DNA from: Amyelois transitella
Lineage: Eukaryota; Arthropoda; Insecta; Lepidoptera; Pyralidae
Reading direction: 5' to 3'
NCBI RefSeq assembly: GCF_032362555.1
Contig: NC_083512.1
Location: 8,854,001-8,918,000, forward strand
DNA: 64,000 nt
Below are positions 50,694 to 62,650 of this stretch, in pieces. Under the pieces are notes generated by a model. The model did not search any database and was not told the origin of the DNA. It saw nothing but the letters and a program-made list of their open reading frames with translations. A program made the translations under genes and the position numbers. The first letter of the stretch is position 1. Every line of letters begins with the position of its first letter.

Positions 50694-53600
50694 TCAAGAC
50701 TTGACTTCTTCCAAAGAACCCCACGTGGCCCCACTCTTTACTTTGACAGGTAAAGGCACTTTCAGACGAACAGTGTCTTCCATTACATTTTTTATAACTT
50801 GTATGAACCACTCCTTACTACTCTCTGGCACTTCATAAATGAGTTCATCATGCATTTGAAGGATCAGTCTAGGTTTATATGTTCGTGAGTTTGTTTTGTT
50901 ATCTATGGCACACATTGCCGCTTTCGCGATGTCCGCCGCCGATCCTTGAATCGTGGTATTTACTGCTTGTCTCTCAGCGGCACCTGTATAATGAAGAAAA
51001 GAAGAAATTTTATACTTCACTAGGTAGAGTTTTTTCAGATTTAATTTCTTAAGCCAACTGGCCGGTACCTTCTCTTAAATATTTAAAAATAAAGAATATC
51101 ACTTAACTAGATACATATAAAATGTTTCTTTCATCTACAACATTGAGATAGCGAGTGTATACAATTCCTAACTTATTTGGTTTTTTTTATCAATTTTTTT
51201 TATTTTAACGACTTATTAAATAGCCGCATATCAAAATGAATAATGGACTTACTGTTTTTCTTTTTAAATAAACGGTAAGAATTTAATTGTATTTTAACAA
51301 TGCTTTTTGCCACTCTGGCGTCGAGTCCCTCAATCAAAATGATTTTAGTCGAACAATTCGCACTTGCTCATTACCATTCCTTTTGAAAAAGGTCAGACAG
51401 CGAGTCTTCTAGACTTTTTCAAATTGCGATACAATAAGCAAATGAGATGAATTATACTTTTTAAGACTATTCAATTAGTAATAAGTGCAGACGCTCGTAC
51501 AAAAAGAAATAGACCTTACAGAAGAAATGAGATTTAAATCTTAAATAAAAAAATAATTTCAAGAGAAAAGGCTCACTAAAACTTGTGATATGTCAGCCCT
51601 TTTAAAAAAGTTTTGCTAAAATCATTTTCAAGCTTTTTTACTAAAATATAGAATTCTAGCGGCCCAGCACGTGTACATACACACCCGTACAGATTATGTG
51701 TAAGTCATTAGTATTATGTTAAGTACTTAATTTTTTAAGTTGTGTAAGCCATTCATACACCTAAACTTGGCCTTTTAGTCTTTTCGATATTGTTGGCTCT
51801 TACTACCCCATAAGGGTAAAGACGTGAAAGAGTTATCAGGATTGGTTCAATATTCCCGAAAATTGATAAATACGATGTAAATATTGCGTAAAAGACCAAT
51901 TTCCATGTGCTCTATTTGTAGAAAAAAACATCAAACTTTCTCTTTTTCGCCGCGATATTGCTGTTTATATCTTTCAAGAACCTGTTTCGTTTCATAAGCA
52001 ATGTTCTGCACTCCGCAATGAGACCTTGCTTGAAATACTTCATGACGGGGAAAGTCTTGTAGAATAAATAAATTTAAAAACATAAACTCTCCCTGTTAAT
52101 ATCTTTCGAGAACCTGCGTTGTTTAATGAGCATTACGACGTATCTCTTCTCTTTGCATTCCTCGATGAGACATTGAAGACACAGAAGGACCTTACGGCGG
52201 GGAATGTCCTGTAAAATAAATTTTAAAAAAACTTACTCTTTTTCGCACCGATATTGCTGCTAATATCTTTCAAGAACCTGCGTCGTTTCATGAGCGTTTC
52301 GACGTATCCCTTCTTCCTGCACTCTTCGATGAGACCTTGCGTGAAGGACCTTATGGCGGGGAACGTCTTGTAGAAAGTGTCCATGAAGACCGCCGCCTCT
52401 AATTCTGTCACGTCGAGGTGCTGCGAGAGAGTGCGGTTACCCATACCGTAGAGGATTCCGTAGCATAGCTGCTTCGCCTTTTGACGGAGATCATCATCCA
52501 CCTGTTGGTTTACATTAATTTTAACATACCTACACATATGACGTCTTTATTAATTACGGGTAGAGCTAATATACTCGAAAAAAGTAGCCTGTAAACAAAA
52601 TTTTGACCCAATTCTTGTTAAGGTTGTCAGTCTTACCGTTTTGTAAAATATTAAAGTTCGAACTTTTCATGTTAACACTTATCATAGACAATACTGTTAT
52701 TTCTGTTCAACACTTTATTTCTTATTATTGCCACCATATAAATCAAGTTAATGACTAATAGGTCTCTCGGGTACAAGCAGAACGCCTCGAAAAACATTCG
52801 CAAGAAACTATAAGCGAAGTTGTTGAATAATTGCAAAGCATCAATCACGTATCGCCTTAGCCACAGTATTGGTAAACTTCTCGGTGAAGTTAGTTCAAAC
52901 ATACGTAGTACGGAAAACCGCATATCAAGTTACCCTCCATGACTGCTTTAAGACTCGGTAATAGAGGCGAATTCGCAGAGAATTTATACAAGTTGACTGT
53001 GAATACATTATGGATTCTTCGAGAAGCTACAACTTGGAATTTTTCGAAGAAACGTGTAAAGATTTTAACAAAACTGGCACCAAAGGATTTATTGTTAATA
53101 TTTTCCACAAGTGACGGTTATCGGTTTCTATCAGATGAATGATATAACTACAAATTATAAAAATAAGCACTATATAATTTGAATATAATCGGTGCCTGAA
53201 AAATTACTGCTTTACACAAGTCTTTATAATTTCGTTCAGAAATAATTCACGAAAATATATGTCACGTGAAAATAAATTGTTGCCAAGGCGAGTAGGTGTC
53301 AAGTAAGTGACAAGCATGGAGAAGATTCCCTTATGTAATAGTTTATAAGTAAATAATTAGATAACGAAACCAATATAATATATATGTAGATAACATAGCA
53401 CCAGTTAAAAACTCACCTCTTCTTCAGGCAGATTGCTCCAAGAAGCCGCTATAGACTTGAACACATCCACATCCGACTTCATTATCCTCATCAGCACCGG
53501 GTCTTCGCTATAATGCGTCAGGACCCTCATCTCCAACTGGCAATAATCCGCAGACACCAAAACATGGCCGCGCGCCGCTTTGAATATATTCCTACAGTTA

Positions 53601-56600
53601 AACTCTACCAGATCACTTGAGTTTGTATCCTCTATAGTAAGATACGTTTCAGGCATGGAGAATGTTCGAGGCACATTTTGTAAGTTCGGCTCGTGCATGC
53701 TCACGCGGCCCGTGCAAGTGAACATCGTGTACGATGGGTTTATTCTGCAAAAAATAGTGTCGTGGTCGAACGGTTAAGGTGTCTAAATAAAAATACGTGA
53801 TGCACCGAATGGCACGGATTCAAATACTACTGCGGCGATTACCAATGACTTTCTTCTAAGCAATGTACGTTAGTTTCATTGCTAATAGTTGCTCTTATGG
53901 TAAGGAAAAACATCGTGAAGAAACCTGCACATTTAGACAACTGGATCCAATGTCTGATTCCAAAGGTTACGGAGGCCAGACAAACGGAAGTAGGTTTGTG
54001 TAAAAACCTGACTTTAGATAAATCCATGATTGTGATCATAGATGCAGCCCCTCTCAAGGAGTTGAAGACGCAACAGGAACAAACGCCGAAGTCCAAAACA
54101 TGTCTACGCGCCGTTTTGAATGTATCACTTGATTTTATATGACGTTACGTTTATATCCTCTACCTACACTGTGTAGTTATACGTTTGTACATACATAAAA
54201 TCACGCCTCTCTCCCGGAGGGGTAGGCAGAGACTACCTCTTTCCACTTGCCACGATCTCTGCATACTTCCTTCGTTATGAATAAATACTTGTATACGTTT
54301 ACGTAGTATAGAAAATGTTCACGTTTTGTAAGTTCGGTTCGTGCATGCTCACAAGGCCCGTGCAAAGAGTACGGTGGATTTATTCTACAAAATAATCCCT
54401 ATTTAATGAGGTATGCGATGCGAATATAAATCAGCTCCTTAATATTACAGTTAGCGCGGTCGCAGACGTGTGTTCAATTATTTAAAAAGAAATATTTTTA
54501 TTAATACTGATTGCGGCCGTTGTTATGGAAATAAAAAAAGTTGGTGTTTATTTATATGTCTTTTATAAATGTTATTGTCATATTAGAGAAGATAGTTCCT
54601 TGTCTTCGACATCATATAACGGTATGATGATAAGGAATAAATCATTAAACCAAATTCAAATACATTTTCACAGAGTGGATGACTTTTTAAAATTTTATTT
54701 TAGATAGGTAAATAGCAGGTAGACCACAACCGAAGCACGAAGGCTCCTATTCCTCACAATTTTTTTTTTCTAAGAATTTTATCGTATCTTTGTTTCCATT
54801 TAAGCTATATTTTTCACAAATTGTGTCGCGGACGAACTAAGTTCGTTTGATCACGATATACTTTAAAGTAATACATTTTAATATTTTACTTTACCTGTCT
54901 CCAGCACTATAAACGCACGCCTTCTCCGTTAGGGGATACAAAGTCTTTGTTAGAATAGAGTTCAGTTTCCTCCAAAATATCACAATGCTGGCCATAGGAC
55001 TGTTGTGGGATGTCAGCACACTCTTCTTGGTGCTCACCTTGCGACCTTTGTATATCCCGAGAACCTAAAAATATAAATTTATACATAACAAATCGCTAGC
55101 TCCAAAGTAACTTCGATGTATAGGTACTTGTGTTATGGGATACTATTTCAACTGTACCATATTTTACAATAAACATAATATTATAAGTATATAATAATCA
55201 GAAAGATTGTTATTTGACGGCCTCTGTGGCGCAGCGGTAGTAGGTACGCTTGTCTGCGACACCGGAGGTCCCGGGTTCGAATCCCGGCCAGGCCATGATG
55301 AGAAAAGAACTTTTTCTGATTGGCCTGGGTCTTGGATGTTTATCTATACTACAAGTATTTATTATAAAATATAGTATCTTTGAGTTAGTATCTCGTAACA
55401 CAAGTCTCGAACTTACTTCGAGGCTAACTCAATCTGTGTAATTTGTCCCGTATATATTTATTTATGATGCCCTGGCCGTGATTCCAACCCAGGACTTCAG
55501 TGTCACAGACATCAGACATACAAACTACCACCTACACCACAGAGACCTACTTATAATTGTACTTACATATCTAAGGGCAAGTTTTTTTCAATAGGCGTAT
55601 AAAAGTTATTTCCTAGATAAATCACAATATGGCCAAAAAAAGAAGTGTAGTAACGACAAAGTCGCATTGGCACTACTTTTGTCTTTTGCTATACATAACT
55701 AGCTTCTAAGTCAATATCCTTTTATTGCTTGTCACGCTCCGAAAATAATAATAAAAACAAAGGCGTAGGGACGTGACGACCCCATCGCCCACCGTGGAAG
55801 GGTTTCCTTCCCAGTGCAGTCAGTCTCCGCGGGGCGGCTTGTGGCGAAGCCGTTGGTGAGTGGCGACACCACGGACCCTACCTCCTGGGGAACATACAGA
55901 CATGCGCTATACACACACATACACACAGTGACACTTTCCCCGCCTCTGGCTTGCCTTAGTCGGCCGGCCAGAGTGGAGTCGCAAGAGCAGATCCTATGCT
56001 CCAGGATGGAAGTGTATTGCACGTAATGGCGTAATAGCGGGGAAACCAGCACGGGGTCATGCCTCGTGCTCGTGAAACCGGGGCCACACCTCTCGGCATC
56101 CTATAGCTGCTTTTAACGTGTTGCGCCCTGGCCGCCGCATGGTGGCTTATTTAGGGTGCCCACAGGCTGCTATATAGCCAATGAGCAGCGAGTCACCATC
56201 TGCCTAAACAAAATTATGTGAGAGATTTTCGAGGCAGATGTCCGTATCTTACTCCATAGCCCAGTAATCCAATCCATTAGCATCCCATCCGCATGACCCA
56301 AATTAAGTAAATCCCTTCCTGGCAATAGTTTGGCAGCTGTGGAGGGCTGTCCGTTGGTGTATCCCAATGGTTCATCAAGGGACAGACCTCCACAGCTGCA
56401 GCCATCTCACTTTAGAACAAAAGGTACCAAAGGGCCTCTTCATGTTGGCTTCGGCCCCATGAACGCCTCCCAAATGACCGGGTCCCTATAGGCCCGTGCA
56501 CATTTTACATAAAAACAATAAAGTAAATTACATACAATCTTATGATTAGAACAATATACAAGTTTGTACGCCAGCGCCAGGAAAATTGAAAAATCTCGAA

Positions 56601-59600
56601 CTCAAATAGCTTTTGAATTGAACGTCAACTTTGATACCCTCGGGGCTCATCGAAATAGGTACTCTTCTCCCCCAATAGCCTTGAAACTGCTTAACAGATT
56701 TCAATAACATGATTATTGAAATCTGAAAATCACCTCGATAAACAAAGATTTTTATTAAAACCTGAAATTAGACCGTATCCTTAAGGCTGATATGGTGTTA
56801 CAGAAATATAAACAGACACGACAAAATAACAACCCTGTTTACAGGTTAAACAAATTTTGGAAAAGTCGAGTAGGTATAATAAGTTTGTCAACGAAGCTTT
56901 ATGTATACAAATATTTTTGGAACATAAAAACAAAAGAGAAAAATTACCTTAGCAACGTCCTTCGATGAATTGAAGTTGAAATGGTAACCGCAAATTTTGT
57001 AGGCCTTCTTTTGTAGAGTTTCTTGTGAATTTCTGACGTCGATCAGAAGTCGCGCGGCGAGATCTTTATCGACGCAAATTCCTTGAAATTCGCAGTCTGA
57101 GAGTATTCTCGCAGTTTGTGTTTCAATTTCTACGAAAAATACGCTTGATTTGACTATAGAAAATTAAAATGTTTCCACATTTTTTAAGTTATTTAAAAGA
57201 AAAAAGATAAGATGTTAATTGTCGGTTGGCAGATATAGACAAAAAAAAATTTTTTTTGATTATTTGGTTGCCTGGAAAAATTCGCAATTTACAATTTTTT
57301 AAAGAAAGTAACATTAAAAAACATTAAACAAAAGTAACAAGTAGCTGTAACTTGTAACTTAACTATAAACATACAAGTGTAGCGTAAATTTCACTTCGGC
57401 AAAAAGGTGTCATGCCGTGCATGCATGCGTGCCATGCTAGCTCCGCTGAAGTAACGTTTGGCAGACACCAGGCTCCATCCCAGAGAAGGCGCAACTAAGC
57501 CAACCCCAAGAGGATGATGCCTATACGCATGTAAATATGGATTCTACCACAAAAATCAACAAAGTAAAAAATATACTTCAAATAACATACCGAAGGTATC
57601 TCGAGCCGCTACATACTGCCTCAACAAACACTCCTGCTGCCTTTCGGCCACCATCCATAGACACCAAGCTTTTACACAGACATTCTCGAACGACTCTAAC
57701 TGCTTCCACTTCTTTGATTTCCCGTCAACACTTATAAAAACCGTCGATAGATCTACACTGACATATTTTTTTACCTGTAAAGACAATGTGATACAGTTTC
57801 TTTCATGTGAAAAAGAAAATTCCTTCCTTCAGTTGCATAACAGATAATCTCTTGAGAATTTTTTGAAAGGAAAACAAATAATTCTTACGAAAAAGAGTCT
57901 TTTACTGTCGCTTTATTTGTTCAATACGTTACTTTATTAGTTTATAGGTAATGTTTGTTATATAGCTAAACATATGTACATACCAAATCCAAGATTTCAG
58001 GTATTTTCTCATCACTATTCAGCAACCATTCAGCCAATGAAATATCAACACATTGCGAATTTATATTTATGCCGAAAGTGTGTTTTAAGGCAAGAATCAT
58101 AGATCTTAAATTCATTACATTTAATTTTAATGACTTCATTTGCAACCATCCAGAGAGTTTTTCTTGAATTAAAACATCATCAGTAAGGTCTAGTAAGATA
58201 CAGATATCTTTAAAATACAAAGCTATTCCTCTAATGGGATGCTTTTTACATTCAATAGAATTTCTCATTTGGGGTTCACCTTTTTCTAGTTTTAATATGT
58301 TACTCCCAATTAATTGGTTTGAACTTATTGTCACAGGTTGGATGTCTAAATATATACCAGCTTCTGTAACATTCCTCAAAATATCAAAATTGGTGTAAAT
58401 ATCATCCTCTTTTAGAACATAACATTGGTATTTAAATTCATTTAGTTGTATAAAAAAATGTTTTGATTTGGCATTGTTTAATTTGATATTCGTTATGTCA
58501 AATCTGCTATAATTTTGCGATCGTTCTTTTATATTATTCACTTTCAACTTTTTATATGAAGGTTGTGATAAAACACTATTTTCGTTTTCAGCTTGTCGTT
58601 TAAGCGGACTAATAAAAATATTTTTGATAGATGTTTTTTTCACCTGTTGAGTATTCATAACTTCTTCTGAAGTGTTAAATGCTATTTCTAATTCATTTTC
58701 ACTCATTTTATTCTCGTCATCATAAACTAGTTTTATGTCCTCCTCTTCCTCTACCTCGATCAAAGTAGTTTTAAAAGCTTTTAATATGGTATTGCTTTGT
58801 AAGTTAGTCACATTATAATCTGATTTATTTTTATCCTTTGATTCAAACACAACTTTAGCTGCCGAATCTTCGCCGTTAAGCAATTTACTAGATATCAGAT
58901 CTATAGGCAAACTTTCATCAAAAAGAGTATTATCACCATCAGAAGAAAACAAACTTATATCATTTACAGATTTTAAATTTGTTGAAGTAGATTTTGTATT
59001 AAGAGATTCTTCTATTTTCTCTTCACTATCACCAAAACTCATATTCGGTGAAGCTGAGTTATATGCAGACTTAATTTTTGTAATATTTTCAACAGCAACA
59101 TCAGTAAAATTGAGAGAATCCCAAATAAGTTCATCTTGAACAGTGACATTTTTAGGTAAAATTGTAGGGCTGCTTTTTATTTCATCTTCTATTATTCTAT
59201 TTAGAGATATGTGCGGTTGATTTTCTACCAAAGGACTAGAAAAACGGTTAGATAAAAATTCATTTCTATCTTCTAATTTGTTCGATAGACAAATTATATT
59301 ATTTATATCATCACTTCTTTGATTAATAGCAATTTCAGTATGTTCTTTTTTAACCACTAACTGTTCTTCTTTAATTTTACAGGGATCAGGATGTGTGGAT
59401 GCCACTTGCTCTTTATCAATTTTTATCCAGCTTTTAATAGAAGTTTTGTTAACTACAGTACTATTTATTTCTTGTTTTAAATCTGTTATACTATTCTTAT
59501 TATGAATACTATGCATTTCATTTACTTGTTCAGAAGCTTTCCACTTTATTTCTGTTACGCCAATTTCATTCTCTAGATATTTCCTAGCTTCTGATATGAG

Positions 59601-62400
59601 GCTTTCTGCAGCTTGTCTTGTAGTCATACCACAACAACCAGTTATCCAAATACTTTTTATTTTATTACGTTTTCTAATATCTTCATTATCATCTCCTTCT
59701 CTCTCTTTGTTACTTTGAAATGGTACAGATTTATGGAGCGTATTTTCAATCATGTTGACATCAGCTGAAGCAATACTCGACACTGTTTCGAAACCAGCAT
59801 CAAATAGTGTACGAGCTCTGATTCCATTTAAAGACGGCAATTTCATTAGTTCTAATAATTCTGAATGGATACCAAAATGCAATCGATCTTGAAACTGTGA
59901 TATTAACATTTCCATATTCTTCCATCCAAGCTGCCGGCAAAAAGCTGTTACCATTCCTTGAAAAAGACATAGGTACTTAGTGCATAACATAAAATCAAGT
60001 ATTCATCCGAATTATGTCAAAGAATATTATTATTTCTCTTACCAGCAAATGTAGCAGCCGCTTGTTGAAGGCTTTGAAGAAATCCTCTTGCACATTGGAA
60101 CTTTGTTGCTACTTCAGACAGTGCTACTTCATTCACTAAATCTTGTAAAGCAAGTGCTGTATAGAACCTATAAAATAATTAAAAAAAATAAACTGTTCAC
60201 CAATAAAACAAAATTTGTATTGTTATCACATTATTAATATGCCTACTTACCTTTTATGTATGTTCAACTTATTCTGTACATTGGTCAATTTATTGGCTCC
60301 TCTCAAACATCTAATGATGAAGCTTTCCTGCACCCCCACTAACTCACCAACTCTTTTCATGGCTTTTGTTAATGACTCCCATAAAGTTAACAAGTGAAGC
60401 CAGTCTATTTCACCCCACTGACTGCTAACACTATATGGTGTCACTAAATATATGAGGTGAAGATCTGTCTCTAAAACCAGACATTGCCGAGCCTTTTGAA
60501 GCTCACAAAATAGTGACAGACCATCATTTGGAGCCATAGATGAAGATAAACATGCTTTGCCTAAAGGAGTGGCTACATATCTATTTTCATTCCCATCATC
60601 CTGAATTCTTACTAACTCATAATTTATCAATTCATCTAAAGTACTATCTAATAGTGAATTCTGTGATACTGTTACATTTTGCTGAACATATAGTAAAGTG
60701 CATTTTGAATAGAGGTCCAACTCCTCTTTGGTACAGACCACATTACTGGCTATCATCTCAAGAACTGCTCTCATATACTTGTCTTCACTCTCAATACAAC
60801 TTTTAACAGGATCTAATGCTCCCATCATGAGGTCAAATCCTACCTTCTTCTCAGTATCTGTGCAAACTAATATGCTTTCTCCCTTTAAATCCTTACCCAT
60901 TCGCCCTGCCCTCCCAATCATTTGTTTATATGTTAAAATATTAATTGGTAGTCTTTGGAAAACTGGAGATCTCACTATAACTTTTCTTGCAGGCAAATTG
61001 ACTCCTGAACTCAAAGTAGATGTAGCTACTAAAACCCTGATTGCTCCTGATTTGAAACCCCCTTCTATGATATCTCTCTCATCAAATGTTAAACCAGCAT
61101 GATGAAATGCAACACCAAATGATATTGTTGTTTTTAAAATTTGATCCAAACCAACTGGACAGTTCTTTAGCTGTTCAAGAACTTCGAAAATGCTTTCGGA
61201 TTTCAGCTGACTTCTTAAAATCAACCCAATATCACTTCCTGAACAGCCAAGTTTATAAAATGAAGATGATATACTTTGAGCTAAATTTTCACACCTGTTT
61301 TTGGTCATACAAAATATCAAAACTGAACATCCTTCCTTAATTGTATCTAAACAAATTTGTAGAACATAATCTGATTCTGCAGTAAGTGATTCTTTCTCAA
61401 TGGTACTAACAAGTTTTCCATTTTTATCGAAGTATTTGTTACCAACTAAACAATATTCATCAAGTGGTATTGGTCGGAAATCTGTGATAAATAATTCTGC
61501 GTTTAGCCACTTAGCTAATATTTCCAAATTAGGCAATGTTGCAGACATGCCAACAATTTGTATATGGCAGTCATCTATTTTTGATGATACATATTTAATT
61601 TTTGTCAAAAGAAGCTCCAGAATATATCCCCTATGTCGATCTCCTAACAAATGCAATTCGTCGACAATGACCGCTCCTATATCTGATATGTTCCCTTCAT
61701 CCAAGAGCCTGTTAATCAGACTATTAGCTTTCTCTATTGTACAAATTGCCAAGTGAACAGCCTGTAAACCTCCTGGAGGAGACTGGGACCCCATAAAACC
61801 TTCCACTCTAATCCCAGATGTTGATAAAATGTCTTGCAAATAAAACATTTTCTCTCGCACAATAGAGACAAAAGGCAGTATAACAATCACTTTTTTTTGC
61901 CTTTCCAATATGGTTTTAATTGTTAAAATTTCAGCAACAAGAGTTTTCCCAGCTGAAGTTGGGGCTGAATATACCAAGTTGCAACAATCTAATAGAATTT
62001 TCGGATTGCTTAAGCAGGTCACTTGCCAATCAAACATTTCATTGATGCCACGCTGTTTATACTTTGCAGAAATTTCAGGTGGTAAGCCCCATGCTTTTAA
62101 GTTTTTATTAATGACCTGAGTATTTCGAGTTTTAGCTAGAATTATTGCACTGGCGTCTAAGGAGATGGTTTTATTTTGCAATAAGTTATTCCTACTTTTA
62201 TTCTGCGAAAAGCCTTTCGTATGGTTTACCTTGTAAGCCTCTTCAGCAGCGTATTCCTTTACGATATGTAATGATGTTTGTAGCGAAAACGAATTGTCGA
62301 AACAATTTTCGAGGAACCCAACGTTTTCGGCTAGTAATTGAGAATCTATCACTTCAGCCATTTCGTTTAATATGATGAAGAAAAATGCTTTTAATTTCAT
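50694..62400 (-). CDS. POLQ: DNA polymerase theta (mus308 type), helicase-polymerase
   Basis: Nine coding exons, 5' to 3': 62400-60251, 60167-60043, 59956-57984, 57774-57591, 57129-56948, 55064-54895, 53744-53417, 52501-52237, 50983-50694. Phases join to 1888 aa; fly mus308 is about 2060. The superfamily 2 helicase has Walker A APTSAGKT (residues 144-151), DELH box VIVDELHLLGD, GMSATLPN, STLSSGVNLPA and QMIGRAGRMG. A helical region follows to about residue 840, then a disordered linker of some 400 residues. The family A polymerase starts with an inactive exonuclease-like fold, then GRVSMHEPNLQNVPR, motif A VSADYCQLEMRVL (Cys where Ser is usual), finger helix KQLCYGILYGMG, RQAVNTTIQGSAADIAK and motif C LQMHDELIYEV. 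All polymerase acidic residues are present. The enzyme performs theta-mediated end joining of double-strand breaks in the nucleus. A second Met at residue 14 (MAEVIDSQ) may be the true start. Confidence 0.96.
51752..51835 (-). repeat. Family A fragment in the last POLQ intron
   Basis: On the minus strand: CACGTCTTTACCCTTATGGG, AGAGCCAACAATATCGAAAA and GACTAAAAGGCCAAG, the 5' third of the family. Confidence 0.6.
51943..52063 (-). pseudogene. Partial copy 1 of POLQ exon 8
   Basis: It matches 52237-52372, the 3' half of exon 8 (offset 296-311 bp, with one deletion of about 13-15 bp). Most of the frame survives: FYKTFP, QGLI.ECR, LMKR.RFLKDI.SNI. The donor has mutated from GTAAG to GAAAG, so normal splicing out of this copy looks impossible. 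Confidence 0.82.
52086..52216 (-). pseudogene. Partial copy 2 of POLQ exon 8
   Basis: It lies between the real exon and copy 1, at an offset of 159-164 bp from the exon. It keeps FYRTFPAVRSF but then shifts frame, and its donor end is deleted. The flanks ATAAATTTTAAAAA and ATAAATAAATTTAAAAA are shared, so intron sequence was copied together with exon sequence. Confidence 0.82.
52502..53416. other. POLQ intron 7
   Basis: Open frames on both strands at 52672-53142 (for instance + MTALRLGNRGEFAENLYK) overlap each other and have no recognisable similarity. The stretch 52740-53110 is less AT-rich than the rest and may be an old repeat. No gene is called. Confidence 0.35.
53757..54085 (+). mobile_element. 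tRNA-derived SINE (full-length family B copy)
   Basis: The head shows a pol III A box TGGTCGAACGG (53764-53774) and B box GGATTCAAATA (53816-53826) at tRNA-like spacing. The body follows with TTCTAAGCAATGTACGTTAG, AAACATCGTGAAGAAACCTG, CGGAGGCCAGACAAACG and GTGTAAAAACCTGACTT. The body is the sequence shared by the headless family B copies in this window. It sits exactly at the junction between POLQ exon 7 with its acceptor and the tandem copy of that exon. Confidence 0.72.
54086..54395 (-). pseudogene. Decayed tandem copy of POLQ exon 7 (5' half plus acceptor), interrupted by a repeat
   Basis: 54088-54170 matches 53558-53640 and 54313-54395 matches 53660-53750 (TTTTGTAAGTTCGG, TCGTGCATGCTCAC, GGCCCGTGCAA, TTTATTCTNCAAAA). 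The two blocks are parted by a short dispersed repeat (54190-54275). Without the SINE and this insert, the unit would be a direct tandem duplication of about 200 bp. It lies upstream of the real exon in the transcript. Its frame is broken by small deletions. Confidence 0.82.
55216..55465 (+). mobile_element. tRNA-derived SINE, moth type
   Basis: A box TGGCGCAGCGG (55227-55237) and B box GGTTCGAATCC (55274-55284) are intact, and the 76-nt head folds partly like a tRNA with acceptor pairs GGCCT/AGGCC. The body (TTTTTCTGATTGGCCTGGGT, GAGTTAGTATCTCGTAACAC, TTACTTCGAGGCTAACTC) and the TATTTATT tail are those of a widespread moth SINE. It is in a POLQ intron. Confidence 0.82.
55467..55549 (-). mobile_element. 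Second SINE head, inverted against the first
   Basis: On the minus strand it reads GGTCTCTGTGGTGTAGGTGG, GTGACACTGAAGTCCTGGG and TTGGAATCACGGCCAGGGC, a diverged version of the same tRNA-like head. It begins at the tail of the SINE at 55216-55465 and lacks a body. Confidence 0.65.
55730..56530. mobile_element. GC-rich non-LTR retrotransposon-like fragment with a hairpin
   Basis: About 800 bp of much higher GC than the surrounding intron, with phrases such as GGGGCCACACCTCTCGGCAT and GTTGCGCCCTGGCCGCCGCA that resemble moth LINE 5' regions. No open frame with a known domain is present. 56333-56352 and 56380-56399 form a 20-bp stem with one mismatch and a 27-nt loop. The class is inference. Confidence 0.4.
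57130..57590. other. POLQ intron 4
   Basis: AT-rich, with a dispersed repeat fragment at about 57395-57525 (ACACCAGGCTCCATCCCAGA, CCCCAAGAGGATGATGCC) of a type common in moths. No exon or gene is seen. Confidence 0.4.
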
Positions 62401-62650
62401 GAAATACTTAAATTCATCCTTTAATATTAAAGTTCTGTCTCTATAAAATTAAATCACGAGAAATAAGAGAACTTTATAGCAGTAATGTACAACACAAGTA
62501 AAAACTTTTGTTTACATTTTCAAAGTTTTGAATTGATATTACTTTTTTGACAATACTGACAATGACAACTATTAATGACATAACAGTGTTGCAAGTTTCA
62601 ACCTGCCACTGATAAGGATAATGATTTTCTTATTTCTGTATATATATATA
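62401..62650 (-). promoter_or_regulatory. POLQ upstream region
   Basis: 250 bp of AT-rich sequence between the POLQ ATG and a family A repeat. It should hold the 5' UTR and core promoter. No TATA box or initiator can be singled out with confidence. Confidence 0.35.

Noticed and set aside
52672..53142. Nested gene in POLQ intron 7
   Set aside because: Frames on both strands overlap, neither shows a domain, and no splice logic links them.
53764..53830. tRNA gene
   Set aside because: Only the promoter boxes are tRNA-like; no cloverleaf forms and a SINE body follows.
55216..55292. tRNA gene
   Set aside because: A and B boxes are intact, but the acceptor and anticodon stems pair poorly, and a known moth SINE body follows directly. 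It is a SINE head.
60540..62375. Plus-strand open frames opposite POLQ
   Set aside because: Shadows of the helicase exon; the minus frame has all family motifs.
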